Positions 1-10,012 of a DNA stretch of 50,030 bases are shown here, piece by piece. The notes below the pieces were generated by a model. It saw only the letters and a list, made by a program, of their open reading frames with translations. It was not told the DNA's origin and ran no database searches. Numbering within the stretch: position 1 is the stretch's first letter; every line of letters starts with the position of its first letter. Source of the stretch: Flammeovirgaceae bacterium BBD 1991-12. GTDB taxonomy: Bacteria > Bacteroidota > Bacteroidia > Cytophagales > Cyclobacteriaceae. A program made the translations under genes and the position numbers. Location of the stretch: positions 1 through 50,030 of the forward strand of contig LYSV01000067.1 in the NCBI GenBank assembly GCA_001657315.1. Direction: 5' to 3'.

Positions 1-150
1 TCGGAAGTTGGAAGCTGGAAGTCGGAAGTTGGAAGCTGGAAGTCGGAAGTTGGAAGCTGGAAGTCGGAAGTTGGAAGCTGGAAGTCGGAAGCTGGAGGTT
101 GGAAGTCGGAAGTTGGAAGTCGGAAGATGGGAGTTGGAAGGATGGGAGTG
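1..150. repeat. 21-bp G/A-rich tandem repeat
   Basis: About four near-perfect copies of a 21-bp unit built from GGAAGTTGGAAG and GCTGGAAGTCGG run from the window edge to about 84, then decay into shorter units to about 150. The array is cut by the window start, so its full length is unknown. Translations such as the repeated LEAGSRK string are artefacts of the repeat. Nothing gene-like is seen between it and the pckG terminator at 279. Confidence 0.9.
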
Positions 151-278
151 GATGGGGCTTTGGTGGGAATTGGAAAGTTTCCTGCTGCCGGTGTGGGGCT
201 GAAGGTAGAAATGGCATGACGGGGGTTATGGAAGAGAATGTTGTTTATGAACTATTGGCAAAATGTCAGATTATGAAT

Positions 279-310
279 AAAAAAAACAGGCCCGACGAAA
301 GTCAGGCCTG
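279..310 (-). terminator. Rho-independent terminator of pckG
   Basis: The arms CAGGCC (287-292) and GGCCTG (305-310), with an inner GAC/GTC stem, close on a GAAA tetraloop at 297-300. On the minus strand the hairpin is followed by eight T residues (complement of 279-286). It lies about 34 bp past the pckG stop. Confidence 0.88.
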
Positions 311-343
311 AAGAAAAATTGTCTAACCCTAAATCAATTAATT

Positions 344-2209
344 CTATACTCTTTCCGGAGCGAGACCCCATTTTTCAGGTGATCTCCAAAGACTGGACAG
401 CATCAGTTCTCTCATAAAGAAGAACTCCTTGGGAAGTCTGTCGTACATACGCTCGAAGAGCTCCTCATGCATGAGTACTTCCTGCTTCCATGCCTCACGA
501 TCTATCGTCATGATCTCATCAAACTGCTCTCTTGTGAAATCAAGTCCTGACCAGTCAAGGTCTTCGTATCGTGGCATCCAGCCTATGGGGCTTTCTACAG
601 CGCCGGTCTCTCCGTTCACTCTACCAAGTACCCACTGCAGTACCCTCATGTTTTCTCCGAAGCCTGGCCACAGGAAGTTGCCTTCAGCATCCTTTCTGAA
701 CCAGTTCACTACAAACATCCTCGGAGGGTTGGGCAGCTTCCTTCCGAACTGTAGCCAATGGTTGAAATAATCAGCCACATTGTAACCACAGAAAGGTAAC
801 ATGGCAAAAGGATCCCTTCTTACCTTACCTACTTCGCCAAAGGCTGCAGCAGTCATTTCAGATCCTATGGTAGAAGCGGCGTATACGCCAAAGTTCCAGT
901 TCACTGCCTGATAAACGAGAGGTACTGCCGTACTCCTTCGTCCACCTACGATGAAGGCGCTTATAGGCACTCCATTGGGATTTTCCCACTCATCATCTAT
1001 ACTCGGGCACTGGCTGGCCGGAGTGGTGAACCGTGCATTGGGGTGAGCAGCAGGCTTGCCACTGGCAGGATCATAAGGCTTACCATGCCAATCGGTCAGG
1101 CCTTCAGGAACTTCCCTGGTCATACCTTCCCACCATACGTCACCATCCGGGGTAAGCGCCACATTAGTGAAAATTGAATTGGCGTGAATGGTCTTCATGG
1201 CGTTGGGGTTGGTTTTGTCATTGGTTCCCGGTGCCACACCAAAATACCCTGCTTCCGGATTAATAGCATGTAGTGTGCCGTCTTCATTAGGCTTTATCCA
1301 TGCAATGTCATCACCTACGGTAGTAATTTCCCATCCCTCCATTTCCTTAGGCGGAATAAGCATGGCAAAATTGGTTTTACCACAGGCACTGGGGAATGCC
1401 GCCGCCACATAGGTCTTCTTACCTTTGGGGTCTTTTGCACCCAGTATCAACATATGTTCTGCCAACCAGCCTTCTTCTCTGGCCATGATAGAGGCTATTC
1501 TCAAAGCAAAGCATTTTTTTCCCAGCAATGCATTACCGCCATATCCTGAACCGTAGGAAATGATCGATCTTTCTTCCGGAAAATGTACAATGTACTTGGT
1601 GTCAGGATTACATGGCCACTTGGCATCTTCCTGTCCGGGAGCAAGGGGAGCACCCACGGTATGGAGGCATTTCACAAATTCTCCGTCAGTTCCCAACTGG
1701 TCCAGCGCCTTGCGTCCCATTCGGGTCATGATCTTCATGTTCACCACCACATACTCAGAATCAGTGATTTCCACACCTATCTGAGAAATGTCTGAACCGA
1801 GAGGCCCCATACAGAACGGGATCACATACATGGTGCGCCCTTTCATGCATCCATCAAAGAGGCCATTGAGTGTGTCCTTCATTTGTTTGGGATCCATCCA
1901 GTTATTGGTAGGTCCGGCATCTTCCTTCACCCGGCTGCAGATATAGGTTCTGTCCTCAACACGGGCTACATCACTGGGATCGGAGAAGCAGGCAAAGCTG
2001 TTGGGCCTTTTCTCTTCATTGAGTCTGATAAAGGTACCCTTGCTTACCAAAAGGTCGCAAAGGGCGTTGTATTCCTCTTCAGAACCATCACACCAGTAAA
2101 TACTTTCAGGCTTACAAAGCTGTGCTACGTCGTTTACCCAATCCTTCAATTGTTTATGCTGCACATCTTCAGAATAGTCTTTCTTTAATTCCATAGTTGC
2201 TTCACTCAT
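344..2209 (-). CDS. pckG: Phosphoenolpyruvate carboxykinase (GTP)
   Basis: The product interconverts oxaloacetate plus GTP and phosphoenolpyruvate plus CO2, linking the TCA cycle to gluconeogenesis in the cytosol. The 621-aa length is normal for the GTP-dependent family. Visible motifs are the P-loop [13 protein letters not shown] (about residues 272-284), the GDDIAW metal/kinase-2 motif (299-304), [12 protein letters not shown] (about 222-233) and a C-terminal nucleotide-pocket region. This separates it from the shorter ATP-type PckA. The ATG at 2209 is preceded by an exact TAnnTTTG box, and a strong hairpin follows the stop, so it is probably monocistronic. All key motifs are present. The GTP specificity is inferred from family resemblance. 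Confidence 0.96.
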   Translation of the reverse strand: MSEATMELKKDYSEDVQHKQLKDWVNDVAQLCKPESIYWCDGSEEEYNALCDLLVSKGTFIRLNEEKRPNSFACFSDPSDVARVEDRTYICSRVKEDAGPTNNWMDPKQMKDTLNGLFDGCMKGRTMYVIPFCMGPLGSDISQIGVEITDSEYVVVNMKIMTRMGRKALDQLGTDGEFVKCLHTVGAPLAPGQEDAKWPCNPDTKYIVHFPEERSIISYGSGYGGNALLGKKCFALRIASIMAREEGWLAEHMLILGAKDPKGKKTYVAAAFPSACGKTNFAMLIPPKEMEGWEITTVGDDIAWIKPNEDGTLHAINPEAGYFGVAPGTNDKTNPNAMKTIHANSIFTNVALTPDGDVWWEGMTREVPEGLTDWHGKPYDPASGKPAAHPNARFTTPASQCPSIDDEWENPNGVPISAFIVGGRRSTAVPLVYQAVNWNFGVYAASTIGSEMTAAAFGEVGKVRRDPFAMLPFCGYNVADYFNHWLQFGRKLPNPPRMFVVNWFRKDAEGNFLWPGFGENMRVLQWVLGRVNGETGAVESPIGWMPRYEDLDWSGLDFTREQFDEIMTIDREAWKQEVLMHEELFERMYDRLPKEFFFMRELMLSSLWRSPEKWGLAPERV

Positions 2210-2601
2210 TTTTTTCTAGCTTTTGGAGTACGACATATTTTCATTTCAAAAGTAAAAGCCAGAAACAGTGCGCGCGGTGACATTCGTCAGGAATATATAT
2301 GACATAGATTGATGAAAACGGTTGCGATAGATTTTTTTTCAGATTTTTTCAATCAACAGAAACAAAAACTGAGAACAGGCGGTTTTATTGATCTTTAAAA
2401 AAATAATTGGCTACTTTAGTGACTCCGGTTTTTTCCGGAAATATGCAATGTACACCCATGATCTGCAGCTTCAATGAACACATGGATATGGTATCGGTGA
2501 ATACATCTTTATCATGGATTCCAGTATCAGCGATCGGGAGTATTATGATGTAGTAAGGAAAGGGCCATACCTGCTGTCCACCTGCCAACAACCTGAATAG
2601 T
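2210..2601. other. Intergenic region between divergent pckG and SRAP gene
   Basis: This 392-bp spacer holds the pckG promoter near its left end. The rest carries a 90-codon minus-strand frame (2385-2657) and a plus-strand frame ending in a stop at 2598-2600. Both read like protein over short stretches, but neither matches a family I recognise, so a decayed gene is possible. I see no RNA gene or repeat here. Confidence 0.5.
2247..2254 (-). promoter_or_regulatory. Putative -7 box of pckG promoter
   Basis: Read on the minus strand this is TACTTTTG, an exact match to the Bacteroidota -7 consensus TAnnTTTG. It lies about 38 bp upstream of the pckG ATG, giving a leader of about 30 nt. No clear -33 TTG sits at the usual distance, so the call rests on the -7 element alone. 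Confidence 0.45.
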
Positions 2602-3297
2602 ATGTGCGAGCGATATACACTGACAGTCAGTAAAGATGTTTTATCAAAGAGGTTCAATATAGAAGTATCGGACCGTTACCATCCACGGTATAACGCTGCG
2701 CCAACCCAGATCCTCCCATTGATCATCCCAGGCTCGAAAGGGCTTTCTTTTTTTTACTGGGGTCAAATACCAGAAAGAGCTAAAAATCGTTCTATCAGCG
2801 CCAAACTGTTGCATACAGATGGAGAGTCTGTTGCAGAAAAGCCCCAGAGCATGAGGTCTTTGATGGAAAGAAGATGTCTCATTCCGGCTGACGGTTTTTA
2901 TGCATGGAAACGGATCAGTAAAAAAGGGAGAGTGGCGCACAGGATCGTTTTTGGTGATAATGAGATAGTGTCATTCGGGGGAATATGGGAGGAGTTTGAA
3001 GATGACAATGGTGAAGTCGCGCACACTTTTAAAATACTTACAATTCCTTCCAACGCCACCCTGACCCCAATGGACTCACGAATGCCCCTGATACTCGATA
3101 GGAACAGCGAGAAAATATGGATAAATACAGCCAGCAGTGAGCAGGAACTGACAGAACTTATGAAACCATATCCGGAAAGTGGAATGCGCAGCTACAGCGT
3201 GTCTCCCAAAATCGACGACATTCGAAATGACAGCCCGTTACTTATCCAACCTTTTGCACCTGCTGATCAATTTGGAAACTACTCCCTCTTTGATTGA
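2602..3297 (+). CDS. SRAP (YedK/HMCES) family protein with substituted active site
   Basis: SRAP proteins use Cys2, exposed after Met1 removal, to crosslink abasic sites in single-stranded DNA. This 231-aa product has the hallmark MCERYTL start, RYNAAPTQ (29-36), RRCLIPADGFY (90-100) and SRMPLIL (159-165), so the family call is secure. Set against E. coli YedK, however, the catalytic Asn of the NAR motif is Ser66 (ISAK), the Glu of the FYEWK motif is Ala101 (FYAWK), and the His of the HDRMP motif is Asp158 (MDSRMP). Only Cys2 remains. It may still bind DNA or form a stable adduct, or may have drifted to another role. The TPR gene begins 10 nt downstream, so the two may be co-transcribed. Confidence 0.85.
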   Translation: MCERYTLTVSKDVLSKRFNIEVSDRYHPRYNAAPTQILPLIIPGSKGLSFFYWGQIPERAKNRSISAKLLHTDGESVAEKPQSMRSLMERRCLIPADGFYAWKRISKKGRVAHRIVFGDNEIVSFGGIWEEFEDDNGEVAHTFKILTIPSNATLTPMDSRMPLILDRNSEKIWINTASSEQELTELMKPYPESGMRSYSVSPKIDDIRNDSPLLIQPFAPADQFGNYSLFD

Positions 3298-3307
3298 AAT
3301 CAACCCT

Positions 3308-4552
3308 ATGACTGTTCGCGGTTCCACTGTTTTTCTTTATCAACTTCTTACTGCCTTTGCTCTATTTGTTCATCCTGCCAGTAGCCAGGACAGGGTGCAA
3401 ATGATAGTAAAAGCAGAAAATCATCTGTCAGACGGAGACACCACGTCTGCCATTGAAGTCTACAAGGAAACCATACATCTTTTTCCGCAAAGCTTTGTAG
3501 CCACCAGGCGCCTGGCCGAGATATACTATGATCTTGAAGATTACTATCATGCCATTTTATACACCAATATAGCCCTCGACGTTACGGACAACCATCTCAA
3601 CCAACAGGATTCAATACAGGTAAAAAACCTGAGGCACTGGCCACAACGTGATCTGGAAGCCCATGAGCAAAAAACACAGCAGTACCTGCTGGACAAGGCA
3701 GATGCTCATCATCTGAAAGGACTTGTACGTTTAAAACAGCTCAGGTACGAGCAGGCCATCGAGGAACTGGACAAGGCAAGGGCCATCGACTCTGCCAACT
3801 ACAGCCTCTACATGGACAAGGCCACCGTGCTCACAGAGATCGGAAAACATGAAGAAGCCAGGGAAAATCTCTACCAGGCGGTGAAAGACCCGATGCTGCA
3901 GAACAAAGCCAGATTTAACCTGGGCAACCTGTACTACAGGGAAAAGAAGCTGGACAGCGCGCTGCACTACTATAATATGGTCATTGATCAGAACCCCTTG
4001 TTCAAGCTGGCCTATCAGTATAAAGGTCTTGCCCTGACCGAGCAACGCCGCTATCAGGAAGCTGCATTGGCCTATACGAGATATATTCAACTCGATGACC
4101 AGTCGGAAGAAATATATTTCAGAAGAGCTGTGCTGTACAATGAGCTTGGACAATTATCGAAGGCGCTCGGGGACTGGACAAAGGTACTGGAGCTGAACCC
4201 CGACAATCAGGAGGCCTGGCGGAACCGTGGTCTGACATGGTTCCAAAAGGCCGAATATGAAAAGTCAGTCAATGATTTTGACCACGCCATCGAACTGGCA
4301 CCGGATCAGTCCTATACCCGGATCAACCGTGGGTATGCCTATTATCTCTTAAACCAGCCTGATAAAGCCCTTACAGACCTGAACAAGGGTATTGAGCAGA
4401 TGCCAAAATACTATCTGGGCAGGTATTTCCGTGCCCTGGTACAACTTCAAATGCGTAATAAAAAAGAGGCTTGCAGGGACGTGAAGAAGGCTATTGATCT
4501 GGGTATGAAAGAAAGTGACATAGATGATATACTCCTGAAAAAATGCTTTTGA
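3308..4552 (+). CDS. Secreted tetratricopeptide-repeat protein
   Basis: This is a 414-aa protein with a Sec signal peptide (hydrophobic VFLYQLLTAFALFV, probable cleavage after ASSQ near residue 27). About eight or nine TPR units follow, with recurrent patterns such as NPDNQEAWRNRGLTW and PDQSYTRINRGYAYYLL. I chose the ATG at 3308 rather than the longer open frame from 3179, because the longer version overlaps the SRAP gene and buries the signal peptide. TPR arrays mediate protein-protein contacts, and the export signal places this one in the periplasm or at the outer membrane. No enzymatic domain is visible and no partner is evident from the context. Confidence 0.85.
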   Translation: MTVRGSTVFLYQLLTAFALFVHPASSQDRVQMIVKAENHLSDGDTTSAIEVYKETIHLFPQSFVATRRLAEIYYDLEDYYHAILYTNIALDVTDNHLNQQDSIQVKNLRHWPQRDLEAHEQKTQQYLLDKADAHHLKGLVRLKQLRYEQAIEELDKARAIDSANYSLYMDKATVLTEIGKHEEARENLYQAVKDPMLQNKARFNLGNLYYREKKLDSALHYYNMVIDQNPLFKLAYQYKGLALTEQRRYQEAALAYTRYIQLDDQSEEIYFRRAVLYNELGQLSKALGDWTKVLELNPDNQEAWRNRGLTWFQKAEYEKSVNDFDHAIELAPDQSYTRINRGYAYYLLNQPDKALTDLNKGIEQMPKYYLGRYFRALVQLQMRNKKEACRDVKKAIDLGMKESDIDDILLKKCF

Positions 4553-4756
4553 AGGTCGGTTACTGATTACAGCATGCTGTCACCTGATCAATCGTTATAT
4601 ATCTACGGGTTGATTTTACACCCAAAACAAGGATCGGATGAATCATATACCGTAACTTCATTACCAGACTATAGCCAATTTAACAAAAACGTAATCCTTG
4701 ATTTTTTGCCCTTAATACAAATTGAGGTTGATTAGCTGTTCAACAATTCAAACTAC

Positions 4757-6304
4757 ATGCCGATAAGTCGCTTTCCGGAAGGCTTGATTCCGGTTTTCCT
4801 GATCCTCATGGCTGCCTGTACCAATCTCAGGGTAGAAGAAGCCACAGCATCGAAGGAGCAGGAAGAAGAGTTGTCAGGGTTAAAACTTTCAAAACAGTAC
4901 TGTCAGGGGTGCCATCTCTATCCTGAACCAGAGCTACTGGATAAAGGCACGTGGAAAAAATATGTGCTTCCACGAATGGGTTATGTACTGGGAATATATG
5001 AAAACGACACCGTACGCGCCAGCCTTTTTGAAACCGGCCAGGGGGGAGAGAAGGTAAGAAAGGCAAACATTTTCCCTGAGGACCCACTGATACCTTCAGC
5101 TCATTGGGAGAAAATTGTGGAATACTACCTTACAGCATCTCCCGACTCACTTGGGTCCGTCCGACGCGATTATGTTGAGTTTGATCAGTTTGAGGTCATA
5201 GCTCCACGGTACAAACTTTCTCCTCCGAGCACAACGCTGGTGCATTTTACAAACAATGGTGAGTTTTACCTGGGGGATGCCAATTCCACCAGCCTGATGC
5301 ATTTTAATGCATCACTCAACCTGACCAAGACAGGGAAGGTACCCGAAGGAGCGGTACATATCCACGAAACCACCCATGCGCTCTGGATCACAGCTATGGG
5401 TTCTTTCTCACCCACTGACGCACCCTCCGGCATGCTCCTGAGGTTTCCCAAAGGTCAGGGGAAACCGGTCATTATCGTTGATAGCCTTCAGCGACCTGTG
5501 CACTCTTCTTTTGCCGATCTGGATCAGGACAATCGTATGGATATAGTGATCTCCAAATTTGGCAAATGGACAGGCGGCCTGTCCTGGTGGAAAATGAATA
5601 ACGACGGATCCTACCGGAAGAACAGTTTGAGTACCCAACCCGGCGCCATCAGAACGAATATCAGTGATTTGAATAATGACGGATTACCTGATATAGTAGC
5701 ACTTTTCGGGCAGGGAGATGAGGGTATTTTTGTGTATTACAATCAAGGCGGTGGCAAGTTCAGGGTAAAAAAGGTCATTGCATTGCCTTCCAGCTATGGC
5801 TCAAGCTATTTTGACCTGTTCGATTTCAATAAGGATGGACAGCAGGACATTATCTACACCGCCGGGGACAATGGTGACTACCCACCGCTGATGAAACCCT
5901 ATCATGGCATCCGGATCTACGCCAACAAGGGAAACAATGAGTTCAAAGAGGAGCTTTTTCTACCCCTGAATGGCGCTTACAAAGCAATTCCGGAAGATTT
6001 CGACGGCGACGGGGACATGGATATAGCGGCCATATCCTTCTTCCCTGACTTTCAGCATCAGCCGGAGGAGGGGTTCGTATACTTTGAGAACAAGGGAGAT
6101 ATGAACTTTCAGGCACAGGTATTCCCAAAAATCTCGAATCTTGGCCGGTGGCTGGTGATGGATGCTTCAGACTGGGACCAGGACGGTGATACGGATATTA
6201 TACTGGGCTCTCTGACCTTTGAAGTGGTACCGAAGATGAATTATGTTAATACGTGGGTGAAAAATGGTATACCCTTTGTTATCCTGAAAAATCTGAACCG
6301 GTGA
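4757..6304 (+). CDS. Lipoprotein with cytochrome-c-like CxxCH motif and FG-GAP/VCBS repeats
   Basis: The 515-aa product has a signal peptide ending in a lipobox-like LMAAC (Cys near residue 21). A heme-binding CQGCH motif (49-53) sits in a short cytochrome-c-like segment, with a possible distal Met in PRMG near residue 74. The remainder is a beta-propeller of FG-GAP/VCBS type with calcium-loop repeats: DLDQDNRMDI, DLNNDGLPDI, DFNKDGQQDI, DFDGDGDMDI and DWDQDGDTDI. It is probably anchored in the outer membrane or faces the periplasm. The combination suggests a redox-active or electron-accepting surface protein, but the substrate is unknown. The PorU-like sortase gene follows on the same strand. 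Confidence 0.8.
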   Translation: MPISRFPEGLIPVFLILMAACTNLRVEEATASKEQEEELSGLKLSKQYCQGCHLYPEPELLDKGTWKKYVLPRMGYVLGIYENDTVRASLFETGQGGEKVRKANIFPEDPLIPSAHWEKIVEYYLTASPDSLGSVRRDYVEFDQFEVIAPRYKLSPPSTTLVHFTNNGEFYLGDANSTSLMHFNASLNLTKTGKVPEGAVHIHETTHALWITAMGSFSPTDAPSGMLLRFPKGQGKPVIIVDSLQRPVHSSFADLDQDNRMDIVISKFGKWTGGLSWWKMNNDGSYRKNSLSTQPGAIRTNISDLNNDGLPDIVALFGQGDEGIFVYYNQGGGKFRVKKVIALPSSYGSSYFDLFDFNKDGQQDIIYTAGDNGDYPPLMKPYHGIRIYANKGNNEFKEELFLPLNGAYKAIPEDFDGDGDMDIAAISFFPDFQHQPEEGFVYFENKGDMNFQAQVFPKISNLGRWLVMDASDWDQDGDTDIILGSLTFEVVPKMNYVNTWVKNGIPFVILKNLNR

Positions 6305-6480
6305 TCCCAAAAGGAGATAAAAGACAACTCCCTTATGTTTCCTGAAAACACAGATCCTGAGTCCGGAGGCTCACTACTCACGACAAAAACCAATACTTAA
6401 TATTTTGATAACATGCCCATAACCTGCTCTGGACCAATCTATTTGCAACTTTGATGTTCTGAATCCTGTTCGTTACATCC

Positions 6481-9400
6481 ATGAGAGGGGCCTTTTGTTT
6501 ATTTCTGATCATCGGTTTGAGTCTCCAAATACCCCGGGGATATACTCAGGAAACCTTCAAAAACAACTCGGTTTTGGGTCAGGGTCAGTTTTACAAGCTC
6601 CAGATCATCGAGGACGGCATTTATAAAATTGATCATGAATTCCTGAAAGAGGCCGGGCTTGATCCTTCGAATATCAACCCCTCCGGGATACGACTACTGG
6701 GCACCCAAACAGGCATGCTTCCTCAGGCCAATGACAAGCTGACCGTTGATGACCTGAAAGAGATACCCCTTTGGCGGTCTGAGAATAGTGATGATCGTTT
6801 CGATGAAGATGATTATCTTCTTTTTTACGGATATGGCCCGGACAGGATCTACTATGATGAAAATGAACGCCTGCTAAAGCAGGAGCTCCACCTCTACGAC
6901 ACGGCCAACTATTATTTTATGACAACAGGCAACAAGCCTGGAGAGAACATAGCCCCACGGTCAAGCCTGGACCGGAGCATCGGGTTGGTTTCCATTTTCG
7001 ATGATTTCATATTCCATGAGGAAGACAATTACAATATAGTGCAGTCCGGCAGGCATTGGTATGGGGAAAGAATAGAGCATACTGAGACCATCCGGTTCAC
7101 CTTCCCTCTCGAAGGTTTGGTGCCGCACAAGACCATCTACGTTCAGGGGAGCTTTATGTCTACAGCTACCTCCGAAAGCAGCATGAGGGTTTCCGCCAAC
7201 GGCATTATGATGGGAGAGATACCGATCAATGCCGTCCCACAGACGCTGTATGGTTTTAAGGGAATAGAAGCAAAGGGCGAGTTTCGTGTACGGGTAGATG
7301 ACCTGACCGAAGCAGACCAGTTTGAACTCTCTTTCGAATATACCAACGAAAATGAAGGTACGGGCTACCTGGATAAATTCAGCATACGTATGCCCAGATT
7401 CATACAGCTCTATGGAAACCAGACCACCTTCCAGTCATTAACCAGCCTCAACTATGGTTCCACAGCATTTTTTATAAACAATATCAATGAAGATCACAGG
7501 ATTTGGGATATCACCAACCCCTTAAACCCGCTGGATCAGGAGTTTTTTATTCAGGAAAATGGTAAGGGAGTATTCCGGACCAACACAGATACCCTCAGAC
7601 GTTTTGTGATATTCAGAGGTGCTGAGTTTCCCAATCCTGAATTACTGGGGGATATTGAAAATCAGAACCTGCATGCGCTGCCACCGGCTGATGGGCTGAT
7701 CATTACCACCGGTGACCTTATGGGGGAGGCCAGGCGGCTGGCTTCTTTCAGAAAAGAGTTCAACGGCCTGGATGTACATGTAGTACAGATCGACAAAGTA
7801 TGCAACGAGTTTTCCGGAGGCCGTCAGGATGTTACTGCCGTACGAAATCTGGTAAAAATGCTGTATCAAAAAGATCAACGTATGAAGTATGTGCTGCTGT
7901 TTGGCGATGCTTCGTTCTCCTACAAAAAGTCAGGTAACTTCGTTCCTACTTACCAGTCGGTCAATTCCCTTCACAATGTCCACAGCTATGCCTCTGACGA
8001 CTACTTCGGATTCATGGATCCGGACGAGGGAGAATGGTCAGAAAGGACCTCGGGCAACTCCATATCCCACGATATGGAAATAGCCATCGGGCGGCTGCCC
8101 GTTCACAATGCAGAAGAAGCACAGCAGGTGGTAGACAAGATCATTCGCTACGAAAGCGACCTTAACGGACTGGGTGCATGGCGCAATCGCATTGCCTTTA
8201 TCGCCGATGATGGTGAGTCAAACAAGTTCCAGCTTCAGTCCGACTTTCTAGCTACGGACCTCGAGTCCGTACAGCCTGCTATGAATCCTGACAGGATCTT
8301 TGTGGATGCCTTTCCACAGGATCAGTCTGACAATCCTGTTACCCGTAAGATCAACGATCAGATCCAAAACGGGCTGCTCATCGTGGATTTTATAGGGCAT
8401 GGCGGGGAAACATCATGGACCAACGAGGCGATACTGACATCAAAGGACATAACGGAATGGACCAACGGTGATAAGCTGCCGGTTTTTCTCACCGCTACCT
8501 GTGAGTTTGGCCGCTTTGATGACCCAAACAGACTATCAGGTGCAGAACTGGCCGTTCTCCATCCTCAGGGAGGCGCTATAGGTATGTTCACCACCACCCG
8601 ACCTGTTTTCCTGGGAACCAATTTTGAGCTTAGTCAGGCTTTCTACCGGAATTTAACACACCTGCTGAAAACCCAGGAGGTCGTACGACTCGGTGACATT
8701 ATGCGTGCCACAAAAAATGACAGTGAGTCAGGCGTGGTAAATCGTAATTTTTCCTTGCTGGGCGACCCATTCAGTTCACTTTCCTACCCCAGGGAAGAGA
8801 TCATTCTGACCGACATTCGAAAAGAAAGAAACACGTCAAACGATAGTATATTCAATCCTTTGGACAAGGTCATACTATCAGGAGAAATCAGGCTAAACAA
8901 CTCTGTTGATGAAACTTTCGACGGAGTTGTAGAAATAAAGATACTTGATAAGCCGGTACGGTTAACAACTCTGGGGGAGGAAGGTCCGGAGAGCGTCATG
9001 GAATACTCCAACCGGAAAAACATTCTGTTTAAAGGGAAATCGAAGGTAAAAAACGGACGCTTTGAAGCAAAGTTCGTTCTGCCATTGGATATAGACACCC
9101 TACCAGGCCAGGCAAAGATAAGCATGTATGCCGCACACCGATCAGAACTCAGGGATGCTACGGGATACGGTGAAGGCCTGAAAATTGGAGGAATGGCTAC
9201 CACCCCTGACACTGACAACACACCTCCGTATATCCGGCCTTACCTGAACGATCCGTCATTTAGCCTGGGGGATCTCGTTGCTGCCAATCCAAAGCTGATC
9301 GTAGAGCTGGAAGATGAGCATGGCATCAATCTTTCCACCAAAAACGGCAGGGGGATCAGAGCTGTACTGGACTATGAAACGGAAATTGACCTGACCCCTT

Positions 9401-9873
9401 TTTACCAGACCGACCTGAACCGGTTCGATCGCGGCAGAGTGACGTATGATCTCACGGGCCTCTCTATTGGCAAACATCATCTCGCCATTGAGGCTCATGA
9501 TAACTACAACAACCGGTCAGTCGCGGAAATCGACTTTTTTATAGTGGACAGTACGCAAATTGTTCTCTCCGATCTGGATTACTTTCCCAACCCAGGTTCC
9601 GAATGTATTCGTTTCAGCTTCCGGCATAAAAACAACCCGACCAATTCAAGGATCATGTTAAGCCTTTTCTCACGGGATGGAAAGCTGATAAAGCAGTATG
9701 AAGAAGAGCTCACCTACATTTCAGAAGAGGAAGAATATACCAGTGATCTTGAAGTCTGTAAATCAGGCGTGGGAGTACAGGTACAGAACGGGCTATACTA
9801 CTTCATCTTCGAGATCATGCCAGGGGAATCCTCCAAAAACCGTCAGGTTGGGCGTGTGGTTTTCAGCGACTAA
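6481..9873 (+). CDS. porU: PorU-like type IX secretion sortase (gingipain C25 family)
   Basis: PorU-type proteins cleave the C-terminal sorting domain from T9SS cargo at the cell surface and attach the cargo to lipopolysaccharide. The 1130-aa product has a signal peptide, an N-terminal beta domain (IYKIDHEFLKEAGLDPSNIN near residue 47) and a C25 core. The core carries catalytic His640 in GHGGETSW and Cys674 in TATCEFGRFDDP. A GMFTTTRPVF segment and beta-sandwich domains with a FlgD/Por-tail-like end follow. Length and order fit PorU (P. gingivalis PorU is of similar size), but Cytophagales often carry a second paralogue (PorU2) and no porV lies beside this gene. The symbol is therefore tentative. 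A weak inverted repeat (ATGACC/GGTCAT, 9935-9961) lies past the stop. Confidence 0.85.
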   Translation: MRGAFCLFLIIGLSLQIPRGYTQETFKNNSVLGQGQFYKLQIIEDGIYKIDHEFLKEAGLDPSNINPSGIRLLGTQTGMLPQANDKLTVDDLKEIPLWRSENSDDRFDEDDYLLFYGYGPDRIYYDENERLLKQELHLYDTANYYFMTTGNKPGENIAPRSSLDRSIGLVSIFDDFIFHEEDNYNIVQSGRHWYGERIEHTETIRFTFPLEGLVPHKTIYVQGSFMSTATSESSMRVSANGIMMGEIPINAVPQTLYGFKGIEAKGEFRVRVDDLTEADQFELSFEYTNENEGTGYLDKFSIRMPRFIQLYGNQTTFQSLTSLNYGSTAFFINNINEDHRIWDITNPLNPLDQEFFIQENGKGVFRTNTDTLRRFVIFRGAEFPNPELLGDIENQNLHALPPADGLIITTGDLMGEARRLASFRKEFNGLDVHVVQIDKVCNEFSGGRQDVTAVRNLVKMLYQKDQRMKYVLLFGDASFSYKKSGNFVPTYQSVNSLHNVHSYASDDYFGFMDPDEGEWSERTSGNSISHDMEIAIGRLPVHNAEEAQQVVDKIIRYESDLNGLGAWRNRIAFIADDGESNKFQLQSDFLATDLESVQPAMNPDRIFVDAFPQDQSDNPVTRKINDQIQNGLLIVDFIGHGGETSWTNEAILTSKDITEWTNGDKLPVFLTATCEFGRFDDPNRLSGAELAVLHPQGGAIGMFTTTRPVFLGTNFELSQAFYRNLTHLLKTQEVVRLGDIMRATKNDSESGVVNRNFSLLGDPFSSLSYPREEIILTDIRKERNTSNDSIFNPLDKVILSGEIRLNNSVDETFDGVVEIKILDKPVRLTTLGEEGPESVMEYSNRKNILFKGKSKVKNGRFEAKFVLPLDIDTLPGQAKISMYAAHRSELRDATGYGEGLKIGGMATTPDTDNTPPYIRPYLNDPSFSLGDLVAANPKLIVELEDEHGINLSTKNGRGIRAVLDYETEIDLTPFYQTDLNRFDRGRVTYDLTGLSIGKHHLAIEAHDNYNNRSVAEIDFFIVDSTQIVLSDLDYFPNPGSECIRFSFRHKNNPTNSRIMLSLFSRDGKLIKQYEEELTYISEEEEYTSDLEVCKSGVGVQVQNGLYYFIFEIMPGESSKNRQVGRVVFSD

Positions 9874-10012
9874 GCTGACTCACCAACAGGCTCTTAAAGT
9901 TAAGTTAATATAGTAACAAACGGATAAAACTATCATGACCGGGCTTTAACACCAGGGTCATATTACGACATTAACTTAGCTTAAAAATTTCTATACCTAA
10001 CCCTAAAAAAAC

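Noticed and set aside
8-311. Open frames through the tandem repeat
   Set aside because: Their translations are simple repeats of the 21-bp unit with no initiation context.
2385-2657. 90-codon minus-strand frame between pckG and the SRAP gene
   Set aside because: Parts read like protein, but it overlaps the SRAP start, matches no family I know and has no promoter or ribosome site. I describe it only as a possible remnant.
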